DNA of 38,753 nt, from positions 1 to 38,753 of the forward strand of contig JAFPME010000003.1 in NCBI GenBank assembly GCA_017402445.1, given 5' to 3'. The position numbers and the translations under genes are program-made. The notes beneath the pieces were generated by a model. That model made no database searches. It was given only the letters and a program-made list of their open reading frames with translations, and had not been told where the DNA came from. The stretch's first letter is position 1; every line of letters begins with the position of its first letter. The stretch is from Prevotella sp. Lineage in GTDB: Bacteria > Bacteroidota > Bacteroidia > Bacteroidales > Bacteroidaceae. Shown here in pieces: positions 1-7,837 of this stretch.

Positions 1-100
1 GGATTTTTCGGTAAAAAATGTTTATAAAGCATGCGGTTCCGGTTGCGGTGACAGCGCAACATTCTGGACTGGAGGAAGTGCTTCGTGCAGGGTGAAACAC

Positions 101-131
101 ACTCCCCCCCTCGGGGGCAGGAGAAGGGGCG
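101..131. repeat. GC-rich palindromic tract
   Basis: A run of seven C, a TCGGGGG turn and AGGAGAAGGGGC form an imperfect palindrome. Its reverse complement resembles the insertion inside the helicase gene at 8809-8861: both contain CCCCGAG followed by a G-rich arm and are preceded by CCCCTYCYCTGCC-like sequence. I infer that they are two copies of one interspersed element, found once between genes and once inside a gene. Confidence 0.5.
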
Positions 132-154
132 GTGACATCAATCAAAAACAATAA

Positions 155-212
155 ATAAAGTGAGTTCGAAGAATCAACCGTCTTTGTTTTAAATTCGTCG
201 AACTCACGTTAT
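155..212. repeat. imperfect inverted repeat
   Basis: GTGAGTTCGA at 160-169 is exactly complementary to TCGAACTCAC at 198-207. Pairing continues inward with one mismatch (GAAT against ATTC) and outward through AT-rich bases with one mismatch, giving arms of about 19-20 nt around an unpaired loop of roughly 18 nt. It has no T-run like that of a standard terminator. It may be a relic of a mobile-element end or a stem-loop belonging to a gene outside the window. Confidence 0.55.
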
Positions 213-356
213 ATTAGTTAGCGGTAAATCATCTTGAGACATCATCCAGGACTATTGGGGGGCTTTGTCGAAGCTGTCTGATTACCTGTCGAGATTGTTC
301 TCGTTATCTTATGGGTGCGCAGAAAGGCCTTGTTATGCAGCGCTTCTGTCAGGAGG

Positions 357-1331
357 TCAGAATTCCACATAGGGCTCAAGCTTTTCGATGACATCGGCAG
401 GAAAGTCCTTCAGCAGACGCAGGTCCTGCAGGCTTTGCAGCGGTCCATGCAGCCGTCTGTAATCCGCAATAGCCTTGGCACGATGGAAATTCAAGTAAGG
501 ATGTGCTCGCATCTGCTCAACAGACATCTTGTTCAGGTTAAGCTTGCGCAGATTTGGCGTCTGTGGCGGTGTGAAATAGTCGAGAGCCGATTCGGGAAAG
601 TTCCTGATCTCGAGCAACTGCAACACACTGTGGTAGCCACCGAGGCGTTTGCCGTATGCTACGATGGCCCGTGCAAAACCACTGCCGACGCCTGGAACGC
701 GCTTCAGTGTCGTAGTGTCGGTCGTGGTCAGCGCTATTTGTTCTCCCATTCGTAGTTTTCGGGGGTAGAGCAAAGTGTCACGCACGGGGTATGGGCGGTC
801 GGTTTCAGTGTCGGATAAGCGTGTCGTCGCAGAACCCGAACTGGCTGACAGCGGTCGTGTCGTGCGAGGATAACGGTCAGCGTAACCTTCGTCGGCAAAG
901 AGCGTCGATGCAGGCCGGAAGCCCGGAGCAATGCGGATGTAGGGCTCCAGAGCCTTGAACTGGTCTACAGTGAGTCCGTAGAGCCTTGCAAAGTCGCGCG
1001 GTTCGCGGTAGACACCACCCTTCTCTCTGAAGCGATAGATGTTCCTGACCTGCCAAGGCTGCAGTCCCAGTTCAAGAAAGTCTGTCGAGTCAGCCGTATT
1101 CGGGTCGAAGGGGAAGAGTCGGTGCTCCGTTTTCGGCGAAGCAGCGGCCGTGGTGCCTGCGACAGCCGAATCTGTCTGTGTGTGCTTGTTGTCAGCGTTG
1201 ACGTTCGTCGTGGCTTGCTGAGTGTGCCCGATGATGCCGAACACGATGCAAGCCACAATCACCAGTATCGTCAGAACGATGATGACGTTGCGGTCTGAGC
1301 GCTGAAAATAGAAAAACTCCCTGATGTCCAT
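357..1331 (-). CDS. ComEA-like helix-hairpin-helix protein, membrane-anchored
   Basis: Protein of 324 residues. After a short charged N-terminus a single hydrophobic segment (about residues 14-35) should anchor it in the inner membrane. Two ComEA-type helix-hairpin-helix regions follow: one near residues 75-135 (FDPNTAD start) and a C-terminal one that begins LNLNKMSVEQM and ends in the last residue. Such HhH repeats bind DNA without sequence preference. In Bacteroidetes these proteins are widespread but poorly studied, and a role in DNA uptake is only suggested by the ComEA likeness. The open frame extends to 1559, but the ATG at 1331 (MDIREFF) is preferred because the extra residues look non-native and would run through the dnaG promoter on the other strand. 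Confidence 0.75.
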   Translation of the reverse strand: MDIREFFYFQRSDRNVIIVLTILVIVACIVFGIIGHTQQATTNVNADNKHTQTDSAVAGTTAAASPKTEHRLFPFDPNTADSTDFLELGLQPWQVRNIYRFREKGGVYREPRDFARLYGLTVDQFKALEPYIRIAPGFRPASTLFADEGYADRYPRTTRPLSASSGSATTRLSDTETDRPYPVRDTLLYPRKLRMGEQIALTTTDTTTLKRVPGVGSGFARAIVAYGKRLGGYHSVLQLLEIRNFPESALDYFTPPQTPNLRKLNLNKMSVEQMRAHPYLNFHRAKAIADYRRLHGPLQSLQDLRLLKDFPADVIEKLEPYVEF

Positions 1332-1368
1332 GAATCCCGGTTTTTCGTCTTCTGCGATGCAAAATAAG

Positions 1369-1376
1369 CAAAAATA
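1369..1376 (-). promoter_or_regulatory. candidate -7 box for the ComEA-like gene
   Basis: TATTTTTG on the minus strand fits the Bacteroidetes -7 consensus TAnnTTTG and lies 37 bases upstream of the chosen ATG. No good TTTG -33 box is seen at 19-21 bp spacing, so the call is tentative. It supports the short start over the long open frame. Confidence 0.35.
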
Positions 1377-1525
1377 AATGGAAACTGCAAGCGAAAAGCC
1401 GAAAAGTTGACTGCTGTTCAGCAGTATGACAGCCTGTATGGTCTTTTGGCGCGGTCTGCATGAGGTTCCGAAAGCTTCTTCCCGATGCGATTTGACGGCC
1501 TTGACACAGAAAAAACACATTTGAT

Positions 1526-1556
1526 TTTGGCATGTGGGCAATTTGTCGTATCTTTG
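1526..1556 (+). promoter_or_regulatory. dnaG operon promoter (TTTG-N19-TATCTTTG)
   Basis: TTTG at 1526-1529 and TATCTTTG at 1549-1556 are separated by exactly 19 bp, a full match to the primary-sigma promoter of Bacteroidetes. Transcription should start near 1563, only a few bases before the dnaG ATG at 1566, so the mRNA would be almost leaderless. Confidence 0.75.
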
Positions 1557-1565
1557 CATTCAGAT

Positions 1566-3587
1566 ATGATAGACCGCGTAACCGTAGACCGAATCATGGA
1601 TGCCACGAACATTGTGGACGTGGTATCGGAGTTTGTGACGCTCAAGAAGAGTGGCGCCAACTACAAAGGACTGTGCCCGTTCCACAACGAGCGCACGCCG
1701 TCGTTCTACGTTTCGCCCTCGCGCGGCATCTGCAAGTGCTTTTCGTGCGGCAAGGGCGGCAATGCCGTCAACTTCATCATGGAGCATGAGCAGATGACAT
1801 ACCCTGAAGCGCTGCGCTGGCTGGCCAAGAAATACAACATCGAAATCAAGGAAAAAGAGCTCACCAGCGAAGAGCGTGAACAGGAAAACCGCCGCGAGTC
1901 GATGTTCATCGTCAATGAATGGGCTGCCGGCTACTTCGAAGACTTGCTTCACGAGCACGCCGACGGTCAGGCCTACGGCATGCAATACTTCCGTTCGCGA
2001 GGCATTCGCGACGACATCATACGCAAGTTCCGCCTTGGCTACGACCTGCGCGACGGCTATGTCCTGCCCGAGACAGCCCAGAAGAAAGGCTACAAAGACG
2101 AATACCTCGTCGCTACCGGACTCTGTTACCATCGCGAGAAAGACGGACGCACGGTGGACCGGTTTGCCGGACGCGTCATTTTCCCGTGGATAGGAATGAG
2201 CGGCAAGGTTGTCGGATTCGGCGGTCGCAAGCTCGACCAGGCCACGAAAGGCGTACAACAGAAGTATGTCAACTCGCCCGATTCCGACATCTACCATAAG
2301 GACCAGCAGCTTTACGGCATCTATCAGGCTAAGAAAGCCATTGCGAAAGAGAATTGTGTCTACATGGTCGAGGGCTATACCGACGTCATTGCCATGCATC
2401 AGTGCGGCATCGAGAACGTGGTGGCCAACTCGGGCACGGCTCTGAGCTTCCATCAGATACGCATGTTGCACCGCTTCACGCCCAACATTGTGCTGCTCTA
2501 CGACGGCGACGAGGCCGGCATCCACGCAGCCATGCGTGGCACCGACATGCTGTTGCAGGAGGGAATGAACGTGAAGGTATTGCTGTTGCCCGACGGCGAC
2601 GACCCTGATTCGTTCGCCCGTAAACACGCGGCAGACGATTTCAGGCAGTACATTGAAGCCCATCAGACCGATTTCATACAGTTCAAGACGCAACTCATGA
2701 TGCAAGGCGTCACCGACCCCGTCAAACGGGCTGAAGCTGTCAACTCCATCATTCGCAGTGTGAGCGTCATTCCAGACCAGATTGTGCGTGCCACCTATCT
2801 CACCGACTGTTCCCATCGCCTGGGAATCAGCGAGGACACGCTCATCTCTTCTATGAACAAGATGATCCGTCGGGACAAGGAACAGCGGCAGAAAGAGGCT
2901 GAACGCGAACGTGAGCGAGCGCTGCGCGACATGCAGGAGGGCCTTGACGGAGACGCCGACCACATGGTAGCAGCATCGCCGGGTCCGCTCCGCCCCATCG
3001 ACCCTACGCGCAATCCGCAAGAACCCTTGCGCCCTGCCACTCCGATGGAGCAGGCGGGCTCTGTGGAGCGCATGATTGTGCGGGTGCTGATTCGCCACGG
3101 TGGTGAGATCCTCTACCGCGACGTGGAGACAGAAGACGGCGAAACGGTGAACCTGACCGTTGCGCAGTACATCAGCTACGACCTCGGAGCCGACGGACTC
3201 ACCTTCAGTAATCCTCTCTACAACCGCATTCTCGACGAGGCAACCGAACATTCTACCGACGAGAACTTCAGGTCCGACCTCTACTTCTCGCGCCATCCCG
3301 ACGTGAACATCAGCCGACTCGCATCCGAAATGGTCATCGACCGTGTTCAGCTGACCAAGAGCCTGCAGCCGAAAGAAGACGAAGATTCGCTGCGACAGCA
3401 CGTGGAGCACCTCATCCTCGACTTCCGTATGGACTACGTTGAGCACAGGCTGAAGTCGTTGCAGCGCGAAATATCGCAAGCCCACGACGACATGGGGCGC
3501 ATGATGGAGCTCATGAGCCAGTACAAGGACCTGCAGCTCATCCGTAACAACATGGCACAGAAGCTGGGCAGCAGCATCATTGTCTGA
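1566..3587 (+). CDS. dnaG: DNA primase DnaG
   Basis: Makes RNA primers for DNA replication in complex with DnaB helicase. The 673-residue protein has the N-terminal CHC2 zinc finger (C37, H40, C58, C61), then the primase core with a TOPRIM fold: EGYTD near residues 269-273 and DGDEAG near 313, which hold the metal-binding acidic residues. A charged linker near residues 435-470 leads to a C-terminal region expected to bind DnaB. The start at 1566 is chosen because the protein aligns from MIDRVTVDRI and because the promoter ends at 1556, so the upstream ATG at 1485 cannot be on the main transcript. It heads a probable operon with queD, queE and cls (gaps of 51, 49 and 31 bases). Confidence 0.96.
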   Translation: MIDRVTVDRIMDATNIVDVVSEFVTLKKSGANYKGLCPFHNERTPSFYVSPSRGICKCFSCGKGGNAVNFIMEHEQMTYPEALRWLAKKYNIEIKEKELTSEEREQENRRESMFIVNEWAAGYFEDLLHEHADGQAYGMQYFRSRGIRDDIIRKFRLGYDLRDGYVLPETAQKKGYKDEYLVATGLCYHREKDGRTVDRFAGRVIFPWIGMSGKVVGFGGRKLDQATKGVQQKYVNSPDSDIYHKDQQLYGIYQAKKAIAKENCVYMVEGYTDVIAMHQCGIENVVANSGTALSFHQIRMLHRFTPNIVLLYDGDEAGIHAAMRGTDMLLQEGMNVKVLLLPDGDDPDSFARKHAADDFRQYIEAHQTDFIQFKTQLMMQGVTDPVKRAEAVNSIIRSVSVIPDQIVRATYLTDCSHRLGISEDTLISSMNKMIRRDKEQRQKEAERERERALRDMQEGLDGDADHMVAASPGPLRPIDPTRNPQEPLRPATPMEQAGSVERMIVRVLIRHGGEILYRDVETEDGETVNLTVAQYISYDLGADGLTFSNPLYNRILDEATEHSTDENFRSDLYFSRHPDVNISRLASEMVIDRVQLTKSLQPKEDEDSLRQHVEHLILDFRMDYVEHRLKSLQREISQAHDDMGRMMELMSQYKDLQLIRNNMAQKLGSSIIV

Positions 3588-3638
3588 CAGCGCAGATTGT
3601 CGGCACGTACAGAATAAAAAACAAAATCAAGTATAAGC

Positions 3639-3974
3639 GTGTATTACATCAAGAAAACCATCGAAATCTCAGCCGCACACAGGCTGGAGCTGGACTATGA
3701 GAGCAAGTGCACCAGGCTGCACGGGCACAATTGGATCATCACCATCTACTGTCGGTCGAAGGAACTGGACGCGAACGGAATGGTGATCGACTTCACCGAG
3801 GTAAAGCGAAAGGTGAAGCGCGTGCTCGACCATCAGGTTCTGAACGACGTGCTGCCTTTCAATCCGACGGCAGAAAACATTGCGCGCTGGTGCACCGAGC
3901 AGGTTCCGCTCTGCTACAAGGCCGAAGTGCAGGAGAGCGACGGCAACGTGGCTGCCTATGTCGTAGACGACTGA
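3639..3974 (+). CDS. queD: 6-carboxytetrahydropterin synthase QueD
   Basis: Converts 7,8-dihydroneopterin triphosphate to 6-carboxy-5,6,7,8-tetrahydropterin, the second step of queuosine/7-deazaguanine synthesis, in the cytoplasm. The 111-residue protein is of normal length for the family. Zinc ligands H14, H28 and H30 (LHGHNW motif) and the catalytic Cys24 are visible, as is the LDHQ motif in the second half. The start codon is GTG: homologues begin MYYIKKT-like and no ATG lies in frame nearby. The next gene, 49 bases on, is queE, which uses the QueD product, so the pair is functionally linked. Co-transcription with dnaG is inferred from spacing. Confidence 0.93.
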   Translation: MYYIKKTIEISAAHRLELDYESKCTRLHGHNWIITIYCRSKELDANGMVIDFTEVKRKVKRVLDHQVLNDVLPFNPTAENIARWCTEQVPLCYKAEVQESDGNVAAYVVDD

Positions 3975-4023
3975 CGCGCACAACGACCGCCAGCGACAAC
4001 TGTCAGGTACAAACAAAAGAGTT

Positions 4024-4602
4024 ATGACAAAGACATATCGTATCAACGACATCTTCTACTCCTTGCAAGGAGAGGGCCGCCAGACAGGAAGGGCTGCGGT
4101 CTTCGTGCGCTTCAGCGGCTGCAACCTGAGCTGCCCCTTCTGCGATACTGACTTCAGCGGCTACCGCGAGATGACGGCCGAGGAGCTCTTGGCCGCCATC
4201 TCGGACTTCCCTGCGCGCTACGTCGTGCTGACCGGAGGCGAACCGACGCTGCAAGTGACCGAGACGCTCATCGAACAATTCCACCAGGCGGGCTACACCG
4301 TAGCCATGGAAACGAACGGCACGCACCCCTTGCCCGCCAATCTTGACTGGAGCACCGTGTCGCCAAAGGGCGAAGTCACCGTCAGGCGGTGCAACGAACT
4401 GAAGGTCCTTTTCGGAGCCGGCGGCCAGCTGAAGCCCATGACGCTGCCCCAAACGGAGGCCGACTACTACTATCTGCAGCCCTGCGACACGGGCGACGAC
4501 GCCCGTAACCGCCTCATCATGCAGGCATGCGTTGAGTTTATCAAGGCCAATCCCCAGTGGCGATTGTCGCTGCAAACGCACAAGCTGGCAGGTTTCAAAT
4601 GA
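4024..4602 (+). CDS. queE: 7-carboxy-7-deazaguanine synthase QueE
   Basis: Radical S-adenosylmethionine enzyme that contracts the ring of 6-carboxytetrahydropterin to 7-carboxy-7-deazaguanine. The 192-residue protein shows the FYSLQGEG substrate motif at residues 11-18, the iron-sulfur ligands C33-x3-C37-x2-C40 typical of radical SAM enzymes, and the LTGGEPTLQ motif that helps bind SAM. Length and order fit the QueE family. It directly follows queD. The later steps (queC, queF, tgt) are not in this window. Confidence 0.94.
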   Translation: MTKTYRINDIFYSLQGEGRQTGRAAVFVRFSGCNLSCPFCDTDFSGYREMTAEELLAAISDFPARYVVLTGGEPTLQVTETLIEQFHQAGYTVAMETNGTHPLPANLDWSTVSPKGEVTVRRCNELKVLFGAGGQLKPMTLPQTEADYYYLQPCDTGDDARNRLIMQACVEFIKANPQWRLSLQTHKLAGFK

Positions 4603-4633
4603 TTTTCCGCTTTCCACCTCATCTTTATCAACT

Positions 4634-6109
4634 ATGATTTACGTCCATTGGCTCATCCTGACTGTCTACGTACTGATCATTTTCGGTACGATGCTCACGG
4701 TGCTGATGGACAACCGGCAACCGGCCAAGACCATGGCTTGGATGCTGGTGCTCGTGTTCTTGCCCGTCGTGGGCATCATTCTCTACTTCTTCTTCGGTCA
4801 GAACACCCGCAAGGAGCACCTCATTTCGCAGAACTCGCTCGACATGCTGACCAAACGCTCCATGTCTGAGTTCACCGAACAGCGCGACCTTCAGATTCCC
4901 GACGACTATCGGACGCTTGTCAACCTCTTTGTCAGCCAGAACCTGGCATTGCCGTTCAAGGACAACAAGGTGGACATCCTCACCAACGGCTACGACTTCT
5001 TCCACCTGTTGCTGCGCGACATTGCGCAAGCCCGCGAGCACATCCATCTTGTTACCTACATCTTCAACGACGACGCGCTGGGCAACATGGTGGCCGACGC
5101 ACTCATCGACAAGGCCCGGCAGGGCGTGGAGGTGCGTGTCATCTACGACGACGTGGGCTGTTGGAACGTGAACGGCGACTTCTTTGAGCGCATGCGCGAC
5201 AGCGGAGTGGAAGTGCATGCCTTCATGCCCGTGAAGTTTCCTGCCTTCACCAGCAAGGTGAACTACCGCAACCACCGCAAGATGTGTGTCATCGACGGTC
5301 GCATCGGCTACATCGGAGGCATGAACATTGCCACGCGCTACGTGAAAGGCAAGTGGAAAAAGGTGGGGGGGGAAACCGTGGGACAGTCCTGGCGCGACAC
5401 GCATCTGCGCATTCAGGGCGGTGCCGTCTACGGCATACAGCGCGCATTCCTCGTCGACTGGTATTTCGTTGACCGCACACTCATCTCCAGCCGCCGCTAT
5501 TATCCCGAGGCCATCTGGAGCGACGGCTCTGGAGCGGCATCCGGACTGCTGCGGAACAACTGCATCATCCAGATTGTCACAAGCAGTCCTGTTGCTCCGT
5601 CGCCCGACATCATGCAGGGCTATGTGCGCATTCTGTCGCAGGCCAAGAGCTATGTCTACATGGAGACGCCCTACTTCCTGCCCACTGAAACGGTGCTCTT
5701 CGCCATGCGAATGGCTGCCGAGTCGGGCGTCGACGTGCGGCTGATGATTCCGAAAACCACCGATGCGAAGCTCGTGGAGTGGGCCAGTAGGCCCTACGTG
5801 CACGAGATAGCGAAGGTCGGCGTCACCGTTTGCCTCTACAGCGCAGGCTTCAACCACTCGAAACTGCTCGTTTGCGACGACAGTCTTTGCACATGCGGCT
5901 CGTCGAACATTGACTTCCGCAGTTTTGAAAACAATTTCGAGGGCAATGCTTTCATCTACGATCGCCAGTTGGCCATGCGGATGAAAGCTGTGTTCTTGGA
6001 GGATCAGGCGCAGAGCGTGCTCCTTGCCGACGCGGAGACGCTGAGCAAGCGGCCCTTTGTCAGCCGCTTGTGGGAATCGGTTACTCGCTTGTTGGCGCCG
6101 CTTCTCTGA
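4634..6109 (+). CDS. cls: cardiolipin synthase, phospholipase D family
   Basis: Joins two phosphatidylglycerol molecules into cardiolipin at the inner membrane. The 491-residue protein has two N-terminal membrane segments (about residues 4-24 and 34-54) and two phospholipase D HxKx4D motifs: HRKMCVID starting at H214 and HSKLLVCD starting at H408. The start at 4634 (MIYVHWLIL) is preferred; the open frame reaches 4532 but would overlap queE with hydrophilic, unfamiliar residues. A run of eight G lies at 5365-5372 between the two catalytic motifs, a slip-prone tract. The last 29 bases overlap the 3' end of rsmD on the other strand. Confidence 0.92.
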   Translation: MIYVHWLILTVYVLIIFGTMLTVLMDNRQPAKTMAWMLVLVFLPVVGIILYFFFGQNTRKEHLISQNSLDMLTKRSMSEFTEQRDLQIPDDYRTLVNLFVSQNLALPFKDNKVDILTNGYDFFHLLLRDIAQAREHIHLVTYIFNDDALGNMVADALIDKARQGVEVRVIYDDVGCWNVNGDFFERMRDSGVEVHAFMPVKFPAFTSKVNYRNHRKMCVIDGRIGYIGGMNIATRYVKGKWKKVGGETVGQSWRDTHLRIQGGAVYGIQRAFLVDWYFVDRTLISSRRYYPEAIWSDGSGAASGLLRNNCIIQIVTSSPVAPSPDIMQGYVRILSQAKSYVYMETPYFLPTETVLFAMRMAAESGVDVRLMIPKTTDAKLVEWASRPYVHEIAKVGVTVCLYSAGFNHSKLLVCDDSLCTCGSSNIDFRSFENNFEGNAFIYDRQLAMRMKAVFLEDQAQSVLLADAETLSKRPFVSRLWESVTRLLAPLL

Positions 6110-6698
6110 ACAGAGAGAAGTTCACACTGCCGTAAGACCGGTGTTCCAGAAAGCAGGGATGCTGCGTGAAGTCGTTGCGCTTGCCGTGCTCGAAGACGAG
6201 GATGCCGCCTGGTTTCAGCAGCGAGGAGCGAGGCGTAAGGAGTGAAGACGCCTGGGCCGAGGCTGACGAACCGCCTTCGGCCGATGGCTTCGTTCCCAGT
6301 ATCAGGTCGGGAATGAGCGGCAGTTCGGGCAGTGCGTAAGGCGGATCGGCAAAGATGAAGTCGAACTGCTGGCGGCACGACTTGACAAAACGGAACACAT
6401 CGCCCCGGATGGCAATGCAACGGTCGGTGCCGAGCTTCTTCAGGCACTGCTTGATGAAGGCATGATGGTCGCGGTCGGCTTCCACACTGACCACCTGCGA
6501 GCAGCCTCTCGACACCAGTTCGAGCGATATGCTCCCCGTACCCGAGAACAGGTCGAGCGCAAGGGCACCTTCAAAGTCGATGTAACCGTTGAGCACGTTG
6601 AAGATGTTCTCCTTCGCAAAGTCGGTGGTGGGGCGCGCCTTGAACGAACGAGGGATGTCGAAGTGGCGCCCTTTGTATTCTCCTGTGATGATACGCAT
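6081..6698 (-). CDS. rsmD: 16S rRNA (guanine-N2) methyltransferase RsmD
   Basis: Methylates G966 of 16S rRNA (E. coli numbering) using SAM. The 205-residue protein starts MRIITGEYKGR, the usual family start, and carries the SAM-binding motif DLFSGTGSISLE (residues 49-60) and the catalytic DPPY (118-121). Residues about 135-158, rich in Ser, Ala and Gly, sit between PDLIL and SSLLKPGG, where homologues as I remember them have only a few residues; this looks like an in-frame insertion. The C-terminus runs past the usual VNFSLF end and overlaps cls tail to tail. It lies 27 bases after the DUF3822 gene, probably in one operon. Confidence 0.93.
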   Translation of the reverse strand: MRIITGEYKGRHFDIPRSFKARPTTDFAKENIFNVLNGYIDFEGALALDLFSGTGSISLELVSRGCSQVVSVEADRDHHAFIKQCLKKLGTDRCIAIRGDVFRFVKSCRQQFDFIFADPPYALPELPLIPDLILGTKPSAEGGSSASAQASSLLTPRSSLLKPGGILVFEHGKRNDFTQHPCFLEHRSYGSVNFSLFREAAPTSE

Positions 6699-6725
6699 GT
6701 CGGTTCTTGCTTTTGTTCTTCTTTT

Positions 6726-7562
6726 CTACACGGTCGAGTACATGGCCATCAGGTCGTAAGGCATGCCGGGCGTCTTGCTTGCTGCGGAACGGTTGAAGTC
6801 GGCCGAGGGATTGATGACGTACACGTTGCGCACATATTGGTGCAGCTCGTCCTGTAACAGGTCGCGGTCGGGGATGTCGCCGACCATGTAAAGCTCGTCG
6901 TCGTGCTGGCTGAAACCCAGCTGTTTCCACACGTTCAGGACGAAATAGACAGCGTCGGCCTTGTGCGATGCGTCGTAGCTGTTCGCGAAACGGAAACGGT
7001 TCTGCTGAAACGACAGCAGGTCCATGCGCCGTTCGTGGAAGTAGGCATAGACTTTCCGGCGCTGGCCCGTGAAGCTGCGGCGGTAGAGATGTGTCCAGAC
7101 GGGTATGCAGACGTGGCTCCACTTCACGTCGTCGAAGTGGTCCTCCACCACGGTTCGCAGGTCTTTGTTCACGGTGAACACGGCCACGGCGTTCAGTTGC
7201 GGTATGACGGACCACACAATCTGCGTGCCCTCCAGGCTGGACGAGAAGGTATGCCGGTAGAGCACGGGTGCCTGATTCGTGGAAAACTCCTCAACCGGGA
7301 CTATCATCACGGGCGTGTCGACGATGGCCTGCGCCCGGTCAGTTGCAGGGTGGGCGAGCAAACGGCTGTTCTTGAACGCCTCGCGCAGGTTGGCCGCCTG
7401 CGAGATGCTGCCGTTGATGTCGTACTCCTCATAGTCAATCTGACTGTTTTTCGGACCTTCCGACAGTGCGAACGACATCGTAGACTGCCCCATTCTGATG
7501 GTGATGCGGGGCTTACGGTGCTGCGTCGGAGCGGTCAGGGTGCTGTTTTCTGTTTCTGCCAT
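6726..7562 (-). CDS. DUF3822 family protein
   Basis: A 278-residue protein matching the Bacteroidetes family DUF3822 in start (ITIRMGQSTMSFAL), length and position next to rsmD. The family has no proven function known to me. No signal peptide or membrane segment is visible, so it is probably cytoplasmic. The open frame extends upstream to 7655, but those extra residues are encoded by the 88-bp promoter repeat and lie upstream of the predicted transcription start (near 7594), so the ATG at 7562 (MAETENSTL) is used. It is read with rsmD and probably expressed from the tandem promoters listed below. Confidence 0.82.
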   Translation of the reverse strand: MAETENSTLTAPTQHRKPRITIRMGQSTMSFALSEGPKNSQIDYEEYDINGSISQAANLREAFKNSRLLAHPATDRAQAIVDTPVMIVPVEEFSTNQAPVLYRHTFSSSLEGTQIVWSVIPQLNAVAVFTVNKDLRTVVEDHFDDVKWSHVCIPVWTHLYRRSFTGQRRKVYAYFHERRMDLLSFQQNRFRFANSYDASHKADAVYFVLNVWKQLGFSQHDDELYMVGDIPDRDLLQDELHQYVRNVYVINPSADFNRSAASKTPGMPYDLMAMYSTV

Positions 7563-7600
7563 TCTCTTTTTCTTGCCTGTTACAATGTGATTCTTCGCTG

Positions 7601-7631
7601 CAAAGTTACGAATAAACGAGTGAAATGCAAA
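7601..7631 (-). promoter_or_regulatory. DUF3822-rsmD promoter, copy 1 (proximal)
   Basis: On the minus strand TTTG (7628-7631), a 19-bp spacer and TAACTTTG (7601-7608) form a perfect Bacteroidetes promoter. Transcription should start near 7594, leaving a leader of about 32 bases before the ATG at 7562. Confidence 0.75.
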
Positions 7632-7688
7632 AGGAAAGCTTGCTTTTCTTTTCATTTCCGAGTGAAAGTAAGTTCGCGAATTTTATCG

Positions 7689-7719
7689 CAAAGTTACGAA
7701 TAAACGAGTGAAATGCAAA
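7689..7719 (-). promoter_or_regulatory. DUF3822-rsmD promoter, copy 2
   Basis: Exact duplicate of the proximal promoter, 88 bp further upstream (TTTG, 19 bp, TAACTTTG on the minus strand). A transcript from here would carry the palindrome of the first repeat copy in its leader. Confidence 0.65.
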
Positions 7720-7776
7720 AGGAAAGCTTGCTTTTCTTTTCATTTCCGAGTGAAAGTAAGTTCGCGAATTTTATCG

Positions 7777-7807
7777 CAAAGTTACGAATAAACGAGTGAA
7801 ATGCAAA
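7777..7807 (-). promoter_or_regulatory. DUF3822-rsmD promoter, copy 3 (distal)
   Basis: Third copy of the same promoter, 176 bp upstream of the proximal one. The repeat ends at its -33 box (7804-7807). A transcript from here would carry two copies of the palindrome. Confidence 0.6.
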
Positions 7808-7837
7808 GTGAAAAAGCAAGATTTCTGCGGTGAAGCG

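Larger units (their letters stand above)
1..356. other. gene-free left flank
   Basis: I see no convincing coding sequence here. The one open frame that starts in this stretch runs on antisense through the ComEA-like gene and resembles nothing. The stretch holds a GC-rich palindromic tract (101-131) and an AT-flanked inverted repeat (155-212), both listed separately. The last 150 bases lie downstream of the ComEA-like gene and show no clear hairpin plus T-run terminator. Confidence 0.6.
7600..7807. repeat. 88-bp tandem repeat, 2.36 copies
   Basis: Two identical full copies (7600-7687 and 7688-7775) are followed by a 32-bp partial third (7776-7807). Within each full unit, GAAATGCAAAAGGAAAGC and the facing GCTTTTCTTTTCATTTC form a long imperfect hairpin. 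Each unit also carries a complete minus-strand promoter. The third copy stops matching exactly at the outer base of its -33 box. Confidence 0.95.

Noticed and set aside
101-131. Intrinsic terminator
   Set aside because: The GC-rich palindrome is not followed by a T-run, and its likeness to the intragenic element favours an interspersed repeat.
1560-3485. 641-codon ORF on the minus strand opposite dnaG
   Set aside because: Shadow of dnaG codon bias in a GC-rich gene; no recognisable domains, while dnaG is certain.
7600-7807. Link between the 88-bp repeat and the 22-bp arrays, because 88 is four times 22
   Set aside because: Cutting the unit into four 22-bp pieces shows no similarity among them, so the ratio appears to be chance.
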